DNA of 64,000 bases from Alkalinema sp. FACHB-956 (lineage in GTDB: Bacteria; Cyanobacteriota; Cyanobacteriia; Leptolyngbyales; Leptolyngbyaceae): positions 26,225-90,224 of the forward strand of contig NZ_JACJRC010000022.1 in NCBI RefSeq assembly GCF_014697025.1, read 5' to 3'. A model generated the notes under the pieces. That model was not told the DNA's origin, searched no databases, and worked only from the letters and a program-made list of their open reading frames with translations. The position numbers and the translations under genes were made by a program. Position 1 is the stretch's first letter, and each line of letters starts with the position of its first letter. Below are positions 1 to 14,017 of this stretch, one piece after another.

Positions 1-9
1 AACAAATGC

Positions 10-36
10 AAAAAAGGAGGCTATTACAGCCTCCTT
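10..36 (-). terminator. Intrinsic terminator after rpoC2
   Basis: The arms AAGGAGGCT (14-22) and AGCCTCCTT (28-36) form a perfect 9-bp stem with a 5-nt loop. On the minus strand the stem is followed by a T-run (the A-run at 10-15 on the plus strand). It lies about 90 bp past the rpoC2 stop and would end the rpsT-tatD-rpoB-rpoC1-rpoC2 transcript. Confidence 0.9.
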
Positions 37-127
37 ACTGTTATTACGGGCTTTTAATTACGGGTGATTGAGCACCCCAGCCCAAGACTCACTGAATGAC
101 TCGCTAGATGACTAAATCTTGATCTTG

Positions 128-3100
128 CTACAGCAGATCATCCTCATCTAAGTCATCATCCTCGTCATTCCGGTTAATGCTGCTGTCGTCAATCAGTTCA
201 TCATCATCCAGAATGGGCGAAAAACCGCTGGCAAATTCACCCCCCTCTCCTTCTCCAGAGCCAAAGCTCTCGAAGCTGAAGCTGGGCCGATCTTCAAAGC
301 TTTCTAAGCCATAGGCCCGAGCCGTACGATCGTCGAGAACGACATCCGTCAGATCCGCATCATCATCCAGCATCTCAAAGCTGAGATCGATATCCTGAGG
401 GCCACCGGATTCTTCATAGGCGTTAAAGCCGGTACCCGCTGGAATCAGACGACCAATGATGACGTTTTCTTTCAGACCGCGCAACCAGTCAGACTTCCCT
501 TCGATCGCCGCTTCCGTCAGAACCCGCGTGGTTTCTTGGAAGGATGCCGCCGAGATGAAGCTGTCGGTGTTCAAGGAAGCCTTGGTAATCCCCAGCAGGA
601 CAGGCGTATATTTCGCCGGAGCACCCCCGGTAATCGCCATGGCTTCATTGACCTGCTCCAGTTGGTTCAGTTCCACCAACTCACCGGGCAGCATCGTAGT
701 ATCACCGCCATCATCCACCCGCACCTTAGAGGTCATCTGCCGCACAACCACTTCAATGTGTTTGTCGGAGATGTCAATGCCTTGGGATTGGTAAACCCCT
801 TGCACTTCCGCCACCAGGAAGGTTTGCACTTCCTGCAAGCTCTTCAAGGCAGCTTCGTGGATGCCCTGTTTTTCCGAGTTGGCCAAAAAGAGAATTTCTA
901 GCAACTCGTGGGGATTGGTCGGGCCGTCGGTCAGGCGTTCCCCGGCTTCCACCGCTTGGCCATCAAGGACGATGACGTTTTGCCCAGGGCCGAGGGGATA
1001 CTCCGTGATCAAACCATCGTGATCAACAATTTTGACTTCCACGGAATCATCCTCCGCGTAGATCACTTGGGCAGTACCCGACTGGCGCGCAATGATGCAA
1101 GCTTCCTTGGGTTTCCGGGCTTCCAACAGTTCCTCAATCCGAGGCAGACCTTGAATGATGTCCCCGGTCTTAGCCCGTTCAAAGATGAGTAGCACTAAGC
1201 TATCCCCCCGTTGCACGAGGTCGCCGTCATCAATGTGCAAGACCGCACCAGGAGACACCCGATAGGGACGGGCCAATCGAAGTTTGGCTTGTTTGCCTTC
1301 AACGGCCATTACCTGACCGGATTCTTTCAGGTGTTCACCCAGGTCATGGGAGCCACTGACCAGCAGATCACCCTTTTTCAGCTTGGCAGTTTCAGGGAGG
1401 TCGATCGCTAAGGTATCCGCATCGCGCACCACCAGAATCCGACGCACGGCTTCACTGCCATCACGAATCCCTTGAACTTCCCCCGCTTCTTTACAGAGGA
1501 TTTCGGTTCGAGCGACAACAGCACCGGGTGGAATTTGCTCCCCATCCTGTACCAAAATTCGGGTATTGGTACTGCCTTGGGTGGTATCAGCGGTGATATC
1601 GCGCCGAATCACCAGCGATTCCAAAATCACCAGTTGTAACCGCAGCAGTTCCTCATCCGTTTCATCAGGAACTAACTCAATGTCGGCAGCCAGCTGAGAT
1701 TCCTGATCCACTTCCAGAACGAGTTGGGTTCGCAGCAGCTCCAAGCCTTCGATCGAGCGCACCCGATCGCCATCCTTGTAGGGAATGCGCTGCACGGCCC
1801 GTAGACGAATCGATCGACCGGATTCCTGCGCACCAGAATCTTGACTCGGAACCGCAGGTTCATCCGGCACTTGGAATTCCACCACCGGTCGCAGCAGCAG
1901 GGCAGGACCTTCAGGCGTTTCTACATACTCGACATAGGCCAGTTCTTCGGCGGTCAGTCCCGGCATAATGACCTGACCGGGGTTCACCAAAACCGGCTCG
2001 CGGGTATTCACCCCATCCAAGCTGTCTAACATGTGGATCGAACCGGGCTTGATCACCACTTCCCTCAGAATGTCGTTCTTCTGAGTCACTTCAATCACAC
2101 CACTGCTTTGACAGAAAATCTCCTTGACGACTTCCGTGCCCGCTTCCACGTACTGGCCGTCTTCTACCATCAACAGCGAAATATCTTTGTTGACTTCGTG
2201 GGATTCTTCTGGAATCCAGAGCAGGGTTCCCCCCTTCAGGACTTCGTAGCCCTGTTTGGCCTTACCGCGTTTACCCACTTCAACGCCAGAGTAACGCAGG
2301 ATCCCACCGGTCTGCGTGTGGTAGCGATCGTCAATTAATTCCGCCACCACTTGCCCATTGGTCACCTGAGTCCCAGGGGCTGCTTTAAGGGAGAAAATTT
2401 GACCGCTGGTGGTTTCGAGTCGGTATTGATCACCCCCTTGGTGGCTTTCTACCTTGCGCACCCGAGCCTGATCCAACATGACCGAAGCAGTGATGATTTG
2501 GATTTCCCGACCGCCTTTGCCTTCGTTGGTATCCGCAAGACGAACCGTACCACCGTTTTCGGTAATCACTTTGGTTTCGGCAATGACGCCATTGGTTTCG
2601 ACCCGATCACCATTCTTGACCGCAGGCTCAGCACCGGGCGGCAGGTTATACACATCCCCCGACAGCACCCACATCAAGCCACCCCGTTGGGCAATGCGGG
2701 TCGTGTTACCTTGACGGTCTTTCTTTTCTTCCGGCACCACGTCCGCAAACATGACCTCCCCAGCGAGGTGGGAGAACACGTCCATTTGGGCTTTTTCCGT
2801 CGTTTTACGACCGCGACCGGACAGGGGGATTTCTGCCAAAATTTGGCCCTGCTTAACCGATTCCCCATCCCGCACCATCAAGGTTGCCCCTTGGGCCGCA
2901 GTAAAGACTTGGTTTTTGCCGTTGCTGCCTTCGATCGTAATCTTGTTGGCAGAATCCGCCGATTCCACGGTGAGGGCATCTTCCCCGTGGCGGGTCCGGA
3001 AGGGGCGGGACTTCAACTTTTTCGGGAGCTTGACGACCCCGTCAAATTCCGCCCGTTCCTGCCGCGCCATTTCCCCGGAGAAAACGCCCCCGGTGTGGAA

Positions 3101-4120
3101 GGTCCGCATGGTGAGCTGGGTACCCGGTTCACCGATCGACTGGGCCGCAATAATTCCTACCGCTTCGCCAATATCAACGAGGTGCGCGTGGGCCAAACTC
3201 CAGCCGTAACAACGTTGGCACACCGATCGGGGCGATTCGCAGGTCAGGGGCGATCGCACAACCACTTCCTGCACCTTAGCTTTGCCAATTTCCTCTGCAA
3301 TTTCATTGGAAATGGCATCATTGCGGGCCACAATCACTTCCCCCGTCTCGGGATGGAGGACATCCTGGGAAACGACTCGACCTAAAAGGCGATCTTTGAG
3401 CGGAATTAAGACCCGTTCCCCATCAGTCATGCTGCGAACTGGAATGCCTCGAGCAGTACCGCAATCTAGTTCACGAATGATCACATCCTGGGAGACATCC
3501 ACCAGACGGCGGGTCAAATAACCGGAGTCCGCTGTCCGTAGCGCCGTATCCACCAAGCCTTTACGCGCCCCGTAGGAGGAGATGATGTATTCGGTAACCG
3601 TCAGCCCTTCCCGGAAGTTGGTCTTAATCGGGAGGTCAATAATTTCCCCCTGGGGATTCGCCATCAGACCCCGCATCCCCACCAACTGACGCACCTGGGA
3701 GATATTCCCCCGAGCGCCGGAGAAGGCCATCATGTACACCGAGTTCAGCGGGTCGTTGGAGCGGAAGTGTTTAACCACCTCATCCTTCAGTTCCTCGGAG
3801 GTTCCGTTCCAAGTGTCAATCACCTTTTGGAACCGTTCCACTTCGGTGATTTCGCCGCGCGTGTACTTTTCTTCCGTCGATCGAATGGTTTCTTCCGCAC
3901 TTTCCAGAAGTGCTTTTTTCGTCGGGGGGATTTGCAAATCGTCTACGGAAATTGAGACCCCGGCTCGCGTTGCATAGCGGAAACCCAAATCCTTCACGGC
4001 ATCTGCCATTTGTGCGGTTCGGGCAGTGCCGTAATGGGTAAAGGCCCAGGAAACGAGATTTTGCAGTTGTTTTTTGTTGATGACGCGGTTACGGAAAACT
4101 TGCTTGCCTTGCTCTGCCAT
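128..4120 (-). CDS. rpoC2: DNA-directed RNA polymerase subunit beta'' (gamma/beta'2)
   Basis: This is the C-terminal half of the split cyanobacterial/plastid beta' subunit, part of core RNA polymerase. Counting from the chosen start (MAEQGKQ), the bridge-helix segment [17 protein letters not shown] is near residues 139-155 and the trigger loop ([14 protein letters not shown]) near 181-194. The second zinc site uses Cys220, Cys294, Cys301 and Cys304 ([11 protein letters not shown]). A long middle region is the sandwich-barrel hybrid-motif insertion typical of cyanobacteria. The C-terminus is very acidic, with runs of Asp/Glu. An open frame continues 48 codons upstream to 4264, but those codons do not resemble the family, and MAEQGK is the usual cyanobacterial N-terminus. 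It follows rpoC1 by 161 bp and is the last gene of the operon. Confidence 0.97.
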   Translation of the reverse strand: MAEQGKQVFRNRVINKKQLQNLVSWAFTHYGTARTAQMADAVKDLGFRYATRAGVSISVDDLQIPPTKKALLESAEETIRSTEEKYTRGEITEVERFQKVIDTWNGTSEELKDEVVKHFRSNDPLNSVYMMAFSGARGNISQVRQLVGMRGLMANPQGEIIDLPIKTNFREGLTVTEYIISSYGARKGLVDTALRTADSGYLTRRLVDVSQDVIIRELDCGTARGIPVRSMTDGERVLIPLKDRLLGRVVSQDVLHPETGEVIVARNDAISNEIAEEIGKAKVQEVVVRSPLTCESPRSVCQRCYGWSLAHAHLVDIGEAVGIIAAQSIGEPGTQLTMRTFHTGGVFSGEMARQERAEFDGVVKLPKKLKSRPFRTRHGEDALTVESADSANKITIEGSNGKNQVFTAAQGATLMVRDGESVKQGQILAEIPLSGRGRKTTEKAQMDVFSHLAGEVMFADVVPEEKKDRQGNTTRIAQRGGLMWVLSGDVYNLPPGAEPAVKNGDRVETNGVIAETKVITENGGTVRLADTNEGKGGREIQIITASVMLDQARVRKVESHQGGDQYRLETTSGQIFSLKAAPGTQVTNGQVVAELIDDRYHTQTGGILRYSGVEVGKRGKAKQGYEVLKGGTLLWIPEESHEVNKDISLLMVEDGQYVEAGTEVVKEIFCQSSGVIEVTQKNDILREVVIKPGSIHMLDSLDGVNTREPVLVNPGQVIMPGLTAEELAYVEYVETPEGPALLLRPVVEFQVPDEPAVPSQDSGAQESGRSIRLRAVQRIPYKDGDRVRSIEGLELLRTQLVLEVDQESQLAADIELVPDETDEELLRLQLVILESLVIRRDITADTTQGSTNTRILVQDGEQIPPGAVVARTEILCKEAGEVQGIRDGSEAVRRILVVRDADTLAIDLPETAKLKKGDLLVSGSHDLGEHLKESGQVMAVEGKQAKLRLARPYRVSPGAVLHIDDGDLVQRGDSLVLLIFERAKTGDIIQGLPRIEELLEARKPKEACIIARQSGTAQVIYAEDDSVEVKIVDHDGLITEYPLGPGQNVIVLDGQAVEAGERLTDGPTNPHELLEILFLANSEKQGIHEAALKSLQEVQTFLVAEVQGVYQSQGIDISDKHIEVVVRQMTSKVRVDDGGDTTMLPGELVELNQLEQVNEAMAITGGAPAKYTPVLLGITKASLNTDSFISAASFQETTRVLTEAAIEGKSDWLRGLKENVIIGRLIPAGTGFNAYEESGGPQDIDLSFEMLDDDADLTDVVLDDRTARAYGLESFEDRPSFSFESFGSGEGEGGEFASGFSPILDDDELIDDSSINRNDEDDDLDEDDLL

Positions 4121-4281
4121 GTCTGCCCCACCAAATGCTGATGTTGGATTGAAGTTGTAAACAAAGGGGGAAAGGTGTGGAAATTGGCCCTTACTGCCAA
4201 GAGAAGCCACACCTTGATAAACCGCGATCCATCGCACCGTTCCAATTGATTTTGTGGCTTGCAACAGTGCGATCGCGGGCG

Positions 4282-6153
4282 TTAGTCAGCTAACACATCG
4301 ATGACGGTTTTGTTGTAAATAATCCGTCCCGGCGTCGTCTTGATGTACTGGGAAATCAAGTTCCCTTCGGGATCCTGCCGTACCCGTCGGTAGTTATAGA
4401 GGCGAGTCACATAGCCCTCTTCCGAGGTTTGTTCCTCCACCAGCGCATCATCCAAGTCCGTCTCGACCTCACCGTCAAATCGCACCCAAACGTAGGAATG
4501 GAGATCGACTTCCTTCTGCTCGTAGGCGGTGATAGCGTCATCCAGGTTGGCAAAGTAGCGACCTGCGCCCTTGGTCGCGGCGGGGTTTTCCGCAGTCAGG
4601 TAATAGCAGCCCAACACCATGTCTTGGCTCGGTGTGACGATCGGACGCCCCGTGGCTGGAGACAGAATGTTATTCGACGCCAGCATTAAGAGGCGGGCTT
4701 CGGCCTGGGCTTCCAGGGACAACGGTACGTGCACCGCCATTTGGTCTCCGTCAAAGTCCGCGTTGAAGGCCGGACAGACCAAGGGGTGGAGTTGAATGGC
4801 ACGACCATCAACCAGGATCGGTTCAAAGGCTTGAATCCCCAAACGGTGCAGCGTCGGGGCCCGGTTCAGCATGACAGGGTGCCCTTCAATCACTTCATCC
4901 AAGACATCCCAGACTGTGGGGTCGTTGCGTTGGATCAACTTTTTCGCAGCCTTAATGTTGTTGACCAAGCCTTGGCGAATCAACCGGTGAATCACAAAGG
5001 GCTGGAACAGCTCGATCGCCATTTCCTTGGGCAGACCGCACTGGTGAATCTTCAGTTTGGGGCCAACCACGATCACAGAACGACCGGAGTAGTCCACCCG
5101 TTTCCCCAGCAGGTTTTGCCGGAAGCGACCCTGTTTCCCTTCGATAATGTCCGACAGGGACTTGAGGGGACGGTTGTTCGCACCCACGACGGTACGACCG
5201 CGGCGACCGTTATCGATCAGCGCATCCACCGCTTCCTGGAGCATCCGTTTTTCGTTACGGACGATAATTTCCGGCGCGAGGATTTCCTGGAGGCGGGCCA
5301 GACGGTTGTTCCGGTTAATCACCCGGCGATACAAGTCGTTCAAATCAGAGGTGGCAAAACGGCCCCCATCCAGTTGCACCATCGGGCGCAGATCCGGCGG
5401 AATGACGGGAATCACATCCAAGACCATCCAGTCTGGCTGGGAACCTGTCGCAATAAAGTTATCAATCACCCGCAGGCGTTTGATCAACTTGGCCCGCTTT
5501 TGTCCCTTGGACGCAGCAATTTCTTCCCGCAGCCGTTCCGCTTCTTCATCCAGATTGATGTCTTGCAGGAGTTGTTGCAGCGCCTCTGCCCCAATGCCTA
5601 CTTCAATGCCTTCCAGCTTAGAATCTTCGCTGTACAGCTCGTCTTCAATTTCAATCCACTGATCTTCCGTCAGCAGTTGCTTATAGCTCAATCCTTCAGC
5701 GTTACCAGGATTCAGCACGACATAGGCATTGAAGTAAACGATTTGCTCAACATCCCGCAGGGGCATGTCTAGCAAAATTGCCATGTAGCTTGGAATCCCT
5801 TTGAGATACCACACGTGGGCCACAGGAGCCGCCAGCTTGATATAACCCATGCGATGCCGCCGCACGCGGGATTCCGTGACTTCTACGCCACAACGTTCAC
5901 ACACAATCCCCCGGTGGCGCACCCGTTTGTACTTCCCGCAGTGGCATTCCCAGTCCTTCGCAGGCCCAAAAATCCGCTCACAGAAAAGACCATCCATTTC
6001 CGGTTTCAGGGTCCGGTAGTTGATGGTTTCGGGTTTGGTGACTTCACCGACAATTTGGCCATTGGGCAGGGTACGTTCCCCCCACTGACGAATGCGTTCC
6101 GGGGATGCCAGACCAATTTTGACGTAGTCGAATCGCTGTTCAAGCTTGGGCAT
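4282..6153 (-). CDS. rpoC1: DNA-directed RNA polymerase subunit gamma (beta' N-terminal part)
   Basis: This is the N-terminal half of split beta', 623 residues as expected for cyanobacteria. It carries the catalytic Mg2+ motif NADFDGD at residues 464-470 and the N-terminal zinc site Cys70, Cys72, Cys85, Cys88. The region [20 protein letters not shown] (about 343-362) matches the conserved beta' core near the active site. The start [15 protein letters not shown] is family-typical, with an AGGAAAGAG Shine-Dalgarno-like stretch a few bases upstream. It lies between rpoB (168 bp upstream) and rpoC2. No promoter was recognised in the rpoB-rpoC1 gap, so it is probably cotranscribed from the rpoB promoter. 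Confidence 0.98.
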   Translation of the reverse strand: MPKLEQRFDYVKIGLASPERIRQWGERTLPNGQIVGEVTKPETINYRTLKPEMDGLFCERIFGPAKDWECHCGKYKRVRHRGIVCERCGVEVTESRVRRHRMGYIKLAAPVAHVWYLKGIPSYMAILLDMPLRDVEQIVYFNAYVVLNPGNAEGLSYKQLLTEDQWIEIEDELYSEDSKLEGIEVGIGAEALQQLLQDINLDEEAERLREEIAASKGQKRAKLIKRLRVIDNFIATGSQPDWMVLDVIPVIPPDLRPMVQLDGGRFATSDLNDLYRRVINRNNRLARLQEILAPEIIVRNEKRMLQEAVDALIDNGRRGRTVVGANNRPLKSLSDIIEGKQGRFRQNLLGKRVDYSGRSVIVVGPKLKIHQCGLPKEMAIELFQPFVIHRLIRQGLVNNIKAAKKLIQRNDPTVWDVLDEVIEGHPVMLNRAPTLHRLGIQAFEPILVDGRAIQLHPLVCPAFNADFDGDQMAVHVPLSLEAQAEARLLMLASNNILSPATGRPIVTPSQDMVLGCYYLTAENPAATKGAGRYFANLDDAITAYEQKEVDLHSYVWVRFDGEVETDLDDALVEEQTSEEGYVTRLYNYRRVRQDPEGNLISQYIKTTPGRIIYNKTVIDVLAD

Positions 6154-6321
6154 CGCGTTCTCTTTCCTGAAGTGATTAAGTTTTGACTAATCGGTTTGAC
6201 TGATTTGGGTTAACAGGCGCGTTCTGAAAAAGTCCCATCGGAAGTCAACAACCAAGAGGGCAGATAAAGCACTTCAGTTTATCTCCCCTCCGGTGGACTG
6301 GGATCCCTTTGATCCCGTTAA

Positions 6322-9636
<3,315 letters not shown>

Positions 9637-9675
9637 GCGTCTCCTCTAAAGGTTCACGCCCAGCGCGAATCCCAG

Positions 9676-9704
9676 ATTTTAGGCTACTTGCACAGTTATG
9701 TCAA
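9676..9704 (-). promoter_or_regulatory. Sigma70-type promoter of rpoBC1C2
   Basis: Read on the minus strand this is TTGACA (9704-9699), a 17-bp spacer, then TAAAAT (9681-9676). The -35 matches the consensus at all six positions and the -10 at five. A start near 9669 would give a leader of about 33 nt before the rpoB ATG. It would let rpoB-rpoC1-rpoC2 be transcribed independently of rpsT-tatD upstream. Confidence 0.8.
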
Positions 9705-10033
9705 CATAAAAACATTGGCTCCCGACGGCAGGATCCAACTAATTGTGATAAATATTTGGGGTTAAAACTTTGAAGGCATGGATTGCTTGAGGGCTTGAAA
9801 GTCTTCTGAAAGGGGGAATACAGCCATTACATCAAACCAAGGGCAAATGACCATTCCCATTATTACCCACAAAGGCTCAATTGTGGCTTGACGAATCCAA
9901 GAAAATTGTGTAGGAAATCAGACTTGATGGGTTTAATGGATGAAGATCGACGAGTTCCCAGGAGCTCCTACTGTCCCAAGACCCTCTAGCGATTGATCGC
10001 AATCACCCCCTGGAAGTCAGCAAGACCGACCTC
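9705..10033. other. tatD-rpoB intergenic region
   Basis: About 330 bp lie between the rpoB promoter and the tatD stop. I see no open frame with family resemblance. A small inverted repeat (GACCTC 10028-10033 / GAGGTC 10044-10049) overlaps the tatD stop codon but has no following T-run, so it is not a convincing terminator. Confidence 0.5.
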
Positions 10034-10867
10034 TTAAACGGATGAGGTCGCCAAGTTTGATACGATCGTTCTCGCTGCCTCCGGTCGAGTCAGCCGAAAC
10101 AACCGACAGGCATTTGCCGTTGTGTGATCAGCAATTTCAGCTAAGCTCACCTGCCGCAATTGGGCTACCTGTTGAGCCACGTACTGCACGTAGGCGGGTT
10201 CATTACGCTTTTCACCCCGCTTGGGAACCGGGGCCAAAAACGGACAGTCAGTTTCAACCAAGAGACGATCCAAAGGGACAATTTTGGCAGATGCCTGGAT
10301 CGGCTCTGCTTTTTTGAATGTCACGGTTCCACTAAAACTGATGTAGAAACCCAAATCCAAAAACCACTGAGTTTCCTCCGGTGATCCCCCCCAACAGTGC
10401 ATCACTCCTTGAACCGCACCGATTCGCTGCCAAAACCCTTGGAGGAATTCTGCGAGCACCGAAGCGGCGTCTCGGCAGTGGAGAATGACGGGCAAATTCA
10501 ACTGATGGGCAATGCGCAGTTGCGCCTCAAGGCTCTCTAACTGCTGATCAACGTTATCCGCCTTAAAGAAATCTAAGCCCGTTTCTCCGATCGCGACCAC
10601 CCGATCGTCCGATTGCGCCAATGCCAAAATTTCGGCCTCTCGTGCGGGATGCCACAGTTCAGCCACATCCAAGGGATGCAACCCCACTGCAAAGGCAACC
10701 TCGGGGTAGCGATCGGCGATCGATCGAATCGCGGGAAACTCAGAAGGCTCGACACACGAATGAACCAGACGCACAACACCGGCTTCTCGCCACCGCGCAG
10801 CTACGGCATCTAAGTCTGGTTCAAACAAGTCGAAATTAATGTGGACGTGCGTGTCGATTAATTGCAT
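10034..10867 (-). CDS. tatD: TatD family metal-dependent hydrolase (DNase)
   Basis: This belongs to the TatD branch of the amidohydrolase superfamily (TIM barrel, divalent-metal nuclease). The metal-binding HxH is at the N-terminus (DTHVHINF, His7 and His9). GETGLDF provides the conserved Glu, LHCRDA and HCWGG carry further metal-ligand His residues, and [11 protein letters not shown] is the C-terminal Asp motif. The length of 277 residues is slightly above the usual 255-265; an extra C-terminal tail of about 15 residues accounts for this. It starts 12 bp after the rpsT stop and is almost certainly cotranscribed with it, an arrangement common in cyanobacteria upstream of rpoB. The in vivo substrate is not evident from sequence. 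Confidence 0.93.
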   Translation of the reverse strand: MQLIDTHVHINFDLFEPDLDAVAARWREAGVVRLVHSCVEPSEFPAIRSIADRYPEVAFAVGLHPLDVAELWHPAREAEILALAQSDDRVVAIGETGLDFFKADNVDQQLESLEAQLRIAHQLNLPVILHCRDAASVLAEFLQGFWQRIGAVQGVMHCWGGSPEETQWFLDLGFYISFSGTVTFKKAEPIQASAKIVPLDRLLVETDCPFLAPVPKRGEKRNEPAYVQYVAQQVAQLRQVSLAEIADHTTANACRLFRLTRPEAARTIVSNLATSSV

Positions 10868-10879
10868 GGAGGCTAATGC

Positions 10880-11176
10880 TTACTTCGTCGCCAAAGCCAC
10901 TTTTTTCAGGGCACGGGCCAGACGAGACTTTTTGCGGGCACCGTTGTTTTGGTGCAAGACGCCGCGTTTCACCGCTTTGTCGATTTTGCTAGTCACAGCG
11001 GACATCGCAGCTTTCGCTTCCTGGAGGGTCTCTTCGGAAGGGGTTGCAGCATACTTATCAACGGCTGCAAAGTAGCTCTTCATGAGGGTTTTAACCGCAG
11101 AAGAATAGGTTTTGTTGCGCATGCGGTTGCGCTCGGCAATCTGAACTCGTTTTTCAGCAGACTTGATATTAGGCAC
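10880..11176 (-). CDS. rpsT: 30S ribosomal protein S20
   Basis: This is a 98-residue, Lys/Arg-rich, all-helical primary 16S rRNA-binding protein. The N-terminus [21 protein letters not shown] and the block [20 protein letters not shown] are diagnostic of S20. It is the first gene of the rpsT-tatD-rpoB-rpoC1-rpoC2 block, divergent from hisD with a 133-bp gap that should hold both promoters. Confidence 0.97.
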   Translation of the reverse strand: MPNIKSAEKRVQIAERNRMRNKTYSSAVKTLMKSYFAAVDKYAATPSEETLQEAKAAMSAVTSKIDKAVKRGVLHQNNGARKKSRLARALKKVALATK

Positions 11177-11229
11177 GGTTCTCTCGGAAGTAACGCTATC
11201 TAAGGTGTTTAAGAATTTCCAGACATACT

Positions 11230-11238
11230 AATATAGCA
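11230..11238 (-). promoter_or_regulatory. Possible extended -10 element for rpsT
   Basis: On the minus strand TGCTATATT fits an extended -10 (TGn plus a TATAAT-like hexamer), 54 bp before the rpsT start. No good -35 sits at the right distance, so the assignment is tentative. Confidence 0.3.
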
Positions 11239-11309
11239 CCAATTTCCCCTCAACATGATCCACAAAAATCCAGTTAAGCTATAGAAACGATACTGACACT
11301 CCTAACTCC

Positions 11310-12617
11310 ATGCTGCGAATCATTACCCAGTTGACCGAGGCGAAAGCTGAACTGCACCGGATTTGCGATCGTACCCACGACGATCAAGTATTCAATAAGG
11401 AAGCGACGGTGCGGCAAGTTTTACAAACGGTGAAGCGGCAAGGGGATAAGGCCGTCCTGGATTACACCTTGGAATTTGATGGTCAGGCCTTTACCGCCGA
11501 TCAGCTTCGGGTTGCCCCCGAAGAACTCGATGCCGCCTATCAAAAAGTGGATCAGGACCTGATTAACGCCATTCGGCTGGCCAAGGAAAAAATTGAAGCC
11601 TTCCACAGAATGCGGGTGCCCCAGAGTTGGGTGCACTTTGCCGAGGATGAGGTGGTGTTGGGCAAGCGCTATACGCCGGTGGATTCTGCGGGGCTCTACG
11701 TTCCCGGTGGCCGTGCCGCTTACCCCAGCACAGTCCTGATGAACGCCGTGCCCGCTACCGTGGCCCAGGTACCCCACATTGTTATGGTGACTCCACCCGG
11801 GCCGGAAGGCGTAATCAACCCTGCAGTGCTGGTCGCAGCCCAGGAAGCTGGGATCCAGGAAATTTATCGCGTCGGTGGGGCTCAGGCCATTGCGGCCCTC
11901 GCCTACGGGACGGAAACGATTCCTAAGGTGGATGTGATTACGGGGCCTGGAAATATCTATGTGACCTTGGCCAAGAAGCAGGTCTATGGCACCGTGGGGA
12001 TTGACTCCCTGGCTGGGCCTTCGGAGGTCTTGGTCATTGCCGATGGCAGCGCCAATCCGACCCATGTGGCAGCGGATTTATTAGCCCAGGCAGAGCATGA
12101 CCCCATGGCCGCCGCAATTCTGATTACAACGGATAGCAATCTGGCCAACAAGGTGGTGCAAGAAGTAGAGGAGCAATTGGCGGATCACCCCCGGAAACTC
12201 CTGACGGAAAAGGCGATCGCCCACTATGGCTTGATCATTGTGGTGGACGACCTCGCAGCAGCGGCGGAACTGTCCAACGAATTTGCACCGGAGCATTTGG
12301 AACTTGAGATCGCTGAACCTTGGGATTTGCTGCCCAGCATTCGTCACGCAGGCGCGATTTTCCTGGGTAGCTCAACCCCAGAAGCCGTGGGAGATTACCT
12401 CGCTGGCCCTAACCATACCCTTCCGACTTCTGGATCCGCTCGTTATGCTTCTCCCTTGGGAGTGGAAACCTTCCTGAAGCATTCCAGTTTGATTCAATAC
12501 TCTCCAACGGCCCTCCGCAAAACAGCCGCCGCGATCGAGACCCTGACCCAGGCAGAAGGATTACCCTCCCATGGCAAGTCCGTTTCCCTGCGCATGGAGC
12601 AACCCCACGCAGAATAG
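11310..12617 (+). CDS. hisD: Histidinol dehydrogenase
   Basis: It catalyses the last two steps of histidine biosynthesis, oxidising L-histidinol to L-histidine with NAD+ and Zn2+. At 435 residues it is full length. The family signature is clear: GLYVPGGRAAYPSTVLMNAV, the NAD-site region VDVITGPGNIYV, GPSEVLVIADG, the QAEHDP zinc-ligand segment, and EFAPEHLEL containing the catalytic Glu-His pair. HTLPTSGSARYASPLGVETF near the C-terminus supplies another conserved His/Gly block. It is a stand-alone gene, divergent from rpsT; no other his genes are nearby, as is usual in cyanobacteria where the pathway is dispersed. Confidence 0.97.
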   Translation: MLRIITQLTEAKAELHRICDRTHDDQVFNKEATVRQVLQTVKRQGDKAVLDYTLEFDGQAFTADQLRVAPEELDAAYQKVDQDLINAIRLAKEKIEAFHRMRVPQSWVHFAEDEVVLGKRYTPVDSAGLYVPGGRAAYPSTVLMNAVPATVAQVPHIVMVTPPGPEGVINPAVLVAAQEAGIQEIYRVGGAQAIAALAYGTETIPKVDVITGPGNIYVTLAKKQVYGTVGIDSLAGPSEVLVIADGSANPTHVAADLLAQAEHDPMAAAILITTDSNLANKVVQEVEEQLADHPRKLLTEKAIAHYGLIIVVDDLAAAAELSNEFAPEHLELEIAEPWDLLPSIRHAGAIFLGSSTPEAVGDYLAGPNHTLPTSGSARYASPLGVETFLKHSSLIQYSPTALRKTAAAIETLTQAEGLPSHGKSVSLRMEQPHAE

Positions 12618-12773
12618 AGAGGCATCGCTTCTGCAACCAGGCATTTCCGGAGCGATCAAGGGAGCCAACGTTGATTTAGACAAACGTTAATTTATACGGC
12701 ATGATCGTTCCGATTCTAGGAAACCCGTATTACGCTCAGAACGACAAGGGTATCGATGGGTGGAGGGTTCGCC

Positions 12774-13229
12774 ATGTTGAAAACCGTTTTAGTGGCGTTG
12801 GATCCAGCAGATTTAAATACGTCTGTAAGGACATCGATGACTAGCCAAGTGGTGGAAGCTTTGCAGATCTTGCACTTGGATGCAAACAGTAAGATCGTGC
12901 TGTCCCACGTTGTGGCCACAGAGCATTTAGGCATGGATGTCTTGAGCGATCGGCCTCCAGTCGAGACGCAGACCATGAGCGATCTGTGGGCAGTGCAACT
13001 CTCGGCCTATCAGGAGCAACTGCCCTGCCCAAGCACCCTGGAAATTGTCACCGGTGACCCCGCAGAGGAGATTGTTCGTCTAGCAAAAATTCACCAAGCC
13101 GATCTCATTGTGATTGGCAGTCGAGGACTGACGGGTATGCAACGGATTTTGCAGCGATCGGTCAGTAGCCAGGTCTTTGATGAAGCCCCTTGCTCAGTGC
13201 TAGTGGTAAAGCCCAGTCCCGATCGCTAA
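12774..13229 (+). CDS. Universal stress protein (UspA family)
   Basis: This is a single-domain Usp of about 151 residues with the alpha/beta fold: MLKTVLVALD first strand, then ADLIVIGSRGLTGMQRIL. The ATP-binding pattern G-x2-G-x9-G-(S/T) is altered: after GSRG the second Gly position is Arg (ILQRSVS instead of the usual LGSVS), so nucleotide binding may be weakened. An in-frame ATG lies 18 bp upstream (12756), but GGAGGG at 12762-12767 lies just 6 nt before ATG 12774, which therefore looks like the true start. The ligand and stress signal are unknown. Confidence 0.88.
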   Translation: MLKTVLVALDPADLNTSVRTSMTSQVVEALQILHLDANSKIVLSHVVATEHLGMDVLSDRPPVETQTMSDLWAVQLSAYQEQLPCPSTLEIVTGDPAEEIVRLAKIHQADLIVIGSRGLTGMQRILQRSVSSQVFDEAPCSVLVVKPSPDR

Positions 13230-13642
13230 GCCCCATAACTTGCTCAACCCCATTACCAAAGTGATGGGCATAATTCTCTTTTGAACCTTAACGGGGGATA
13301 ACAGAGCTAGAGAGATTGCTGGATTAGGGATAGGGTATGAAACCCACGCTAAAAATGAAGCCGTTTATGGGGTTTGAGAGCGATCGGCCACGGTATCCAA
13401 TGGGCCCATAGCGTCATGACATACTGGAGTGTCATGACATACTAAAGTGCCATGCCATACCGACATCGTTGTCCATACAGGCCAAGACTAAAGTCACTCT
13501 GGCGCAGGGTTTTGTCTTAGTGCTCTTGGAGACATCCAGCATAAGATCTAGATCGACTTTCCTCATCTATAGCCCTTGCCAAGTGGCTGTGGTATAAGCC
13601 ATTGCAATCAACAGAACTAAGGCTAAAAACCCAGCAATTCTC
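13230..13642. other. Intergenic region with short tandem repeat
   Basis: I see no supported gene. The only structure noticed is a three-unit 18-bp tandem repeat at 13413-13466, listed separately. Confidence 0.5.
13413..13466. repeat. 18-bp tandem repeat, 3 units
   Basis: Units are GTCATGACATACTGGAGT, GTCATGACATACTAAAGT and a decayed third copy starting GCCATGCCATACC. GTCATGAC is itself palindromic. No function is apparent. Confidence 0.75.
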
Positions 13643-13891
13643 ATGACGAAATTAGCAGAATACGAATCGATCGGAGTGCAGGAATATTGGATCGCCGACT
13701 ACGCTGGACCAGGTGACGTGCATTATCTCGGTCAGCCCAAATAGCCCATGCTATCAATCTATGCAATGGATCGTGCAGCGGCAGAATATGGTGAGCCATT
13801 GCAGTTGCGGGGAGATGCGCCAATCATCTCGCAGGTGCTGACAGGGTTATCCGTAACGGCAGAGCAAATTTTGGGCCAGATGGCTGGATAA
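13643..13891 (+). pseudogene. Uma2-family endonuclease fragment (DUF820), interrupted
   Basis: The frame reads KLAEYESIGVQEYWIADYAG then YLGQPK, an in-frame TAG at 13742-13744, and then PMLSIYAMDRAAAEYGEPLQ and LRGDAPIISQVLTGLSVTAE to a TAA. This is the C-terminal half of an Uma2 protein: (E)YWI.DY is the conserved nuclease-core segment, and the tail resembles the usual GxPKQPTL...Y and SPxFPxLxLTAxQxL pattern. The N-terminal half is absent, and one codon that is normally Gln is a stop. It is therefore a relic. A second Uma2 relic lies at 46365-46772. Confidence 0.8.
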
Positions 13892-13932
13892 AGAGATAGG
13901 TGATCGTATCATCCACGATCAGCTTCAGATAA

Positions 13933-13974
13933 CCACTAAAAACCCGATCGCGCATTCAAAAAACACACGATCAG
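13933..13974 (-). terminator. Terminator-like element, copy 1
   Basis: It is nearly identical over 39-40 bp to the element after the aminotransferase gene (14638-14676). On the minus strand an imperfect stem (CTGATCG / CGATCGG) with a 17-nt loop is followed by TTTTT. It lies just past the end of the decayed retropepsin gene. Confidence 0.55.
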
Positions 13975-14017
13975 AAATTAGAAATCATTAAACTGTCAAA
14001 CAGTTAACATTGCCAAA

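Noticed and set aside
2351..3385. 344-codon open frame antisense to rpoC2
   Set aside because: It mirrors conserved rpoC2 coding sequence, has no family resemblance, and is explained by codon bias on the opposite strand.
4121..4264. Upstream extension of rpoC2
   Set aside because: 48 extra codons do not match RpoC2 and the family start MAEQGK is at 4120.
4729..5772. 347-codon open frame antisense to rpoC1
   Set aside because: Lies wholly within rpoC1 and its translation has no recognisable domain.
10028..10049. Inverted repeat over the tatD stop considered as terminator
   Set aside because: Six-base stem, 10-nt loop and no T-run.
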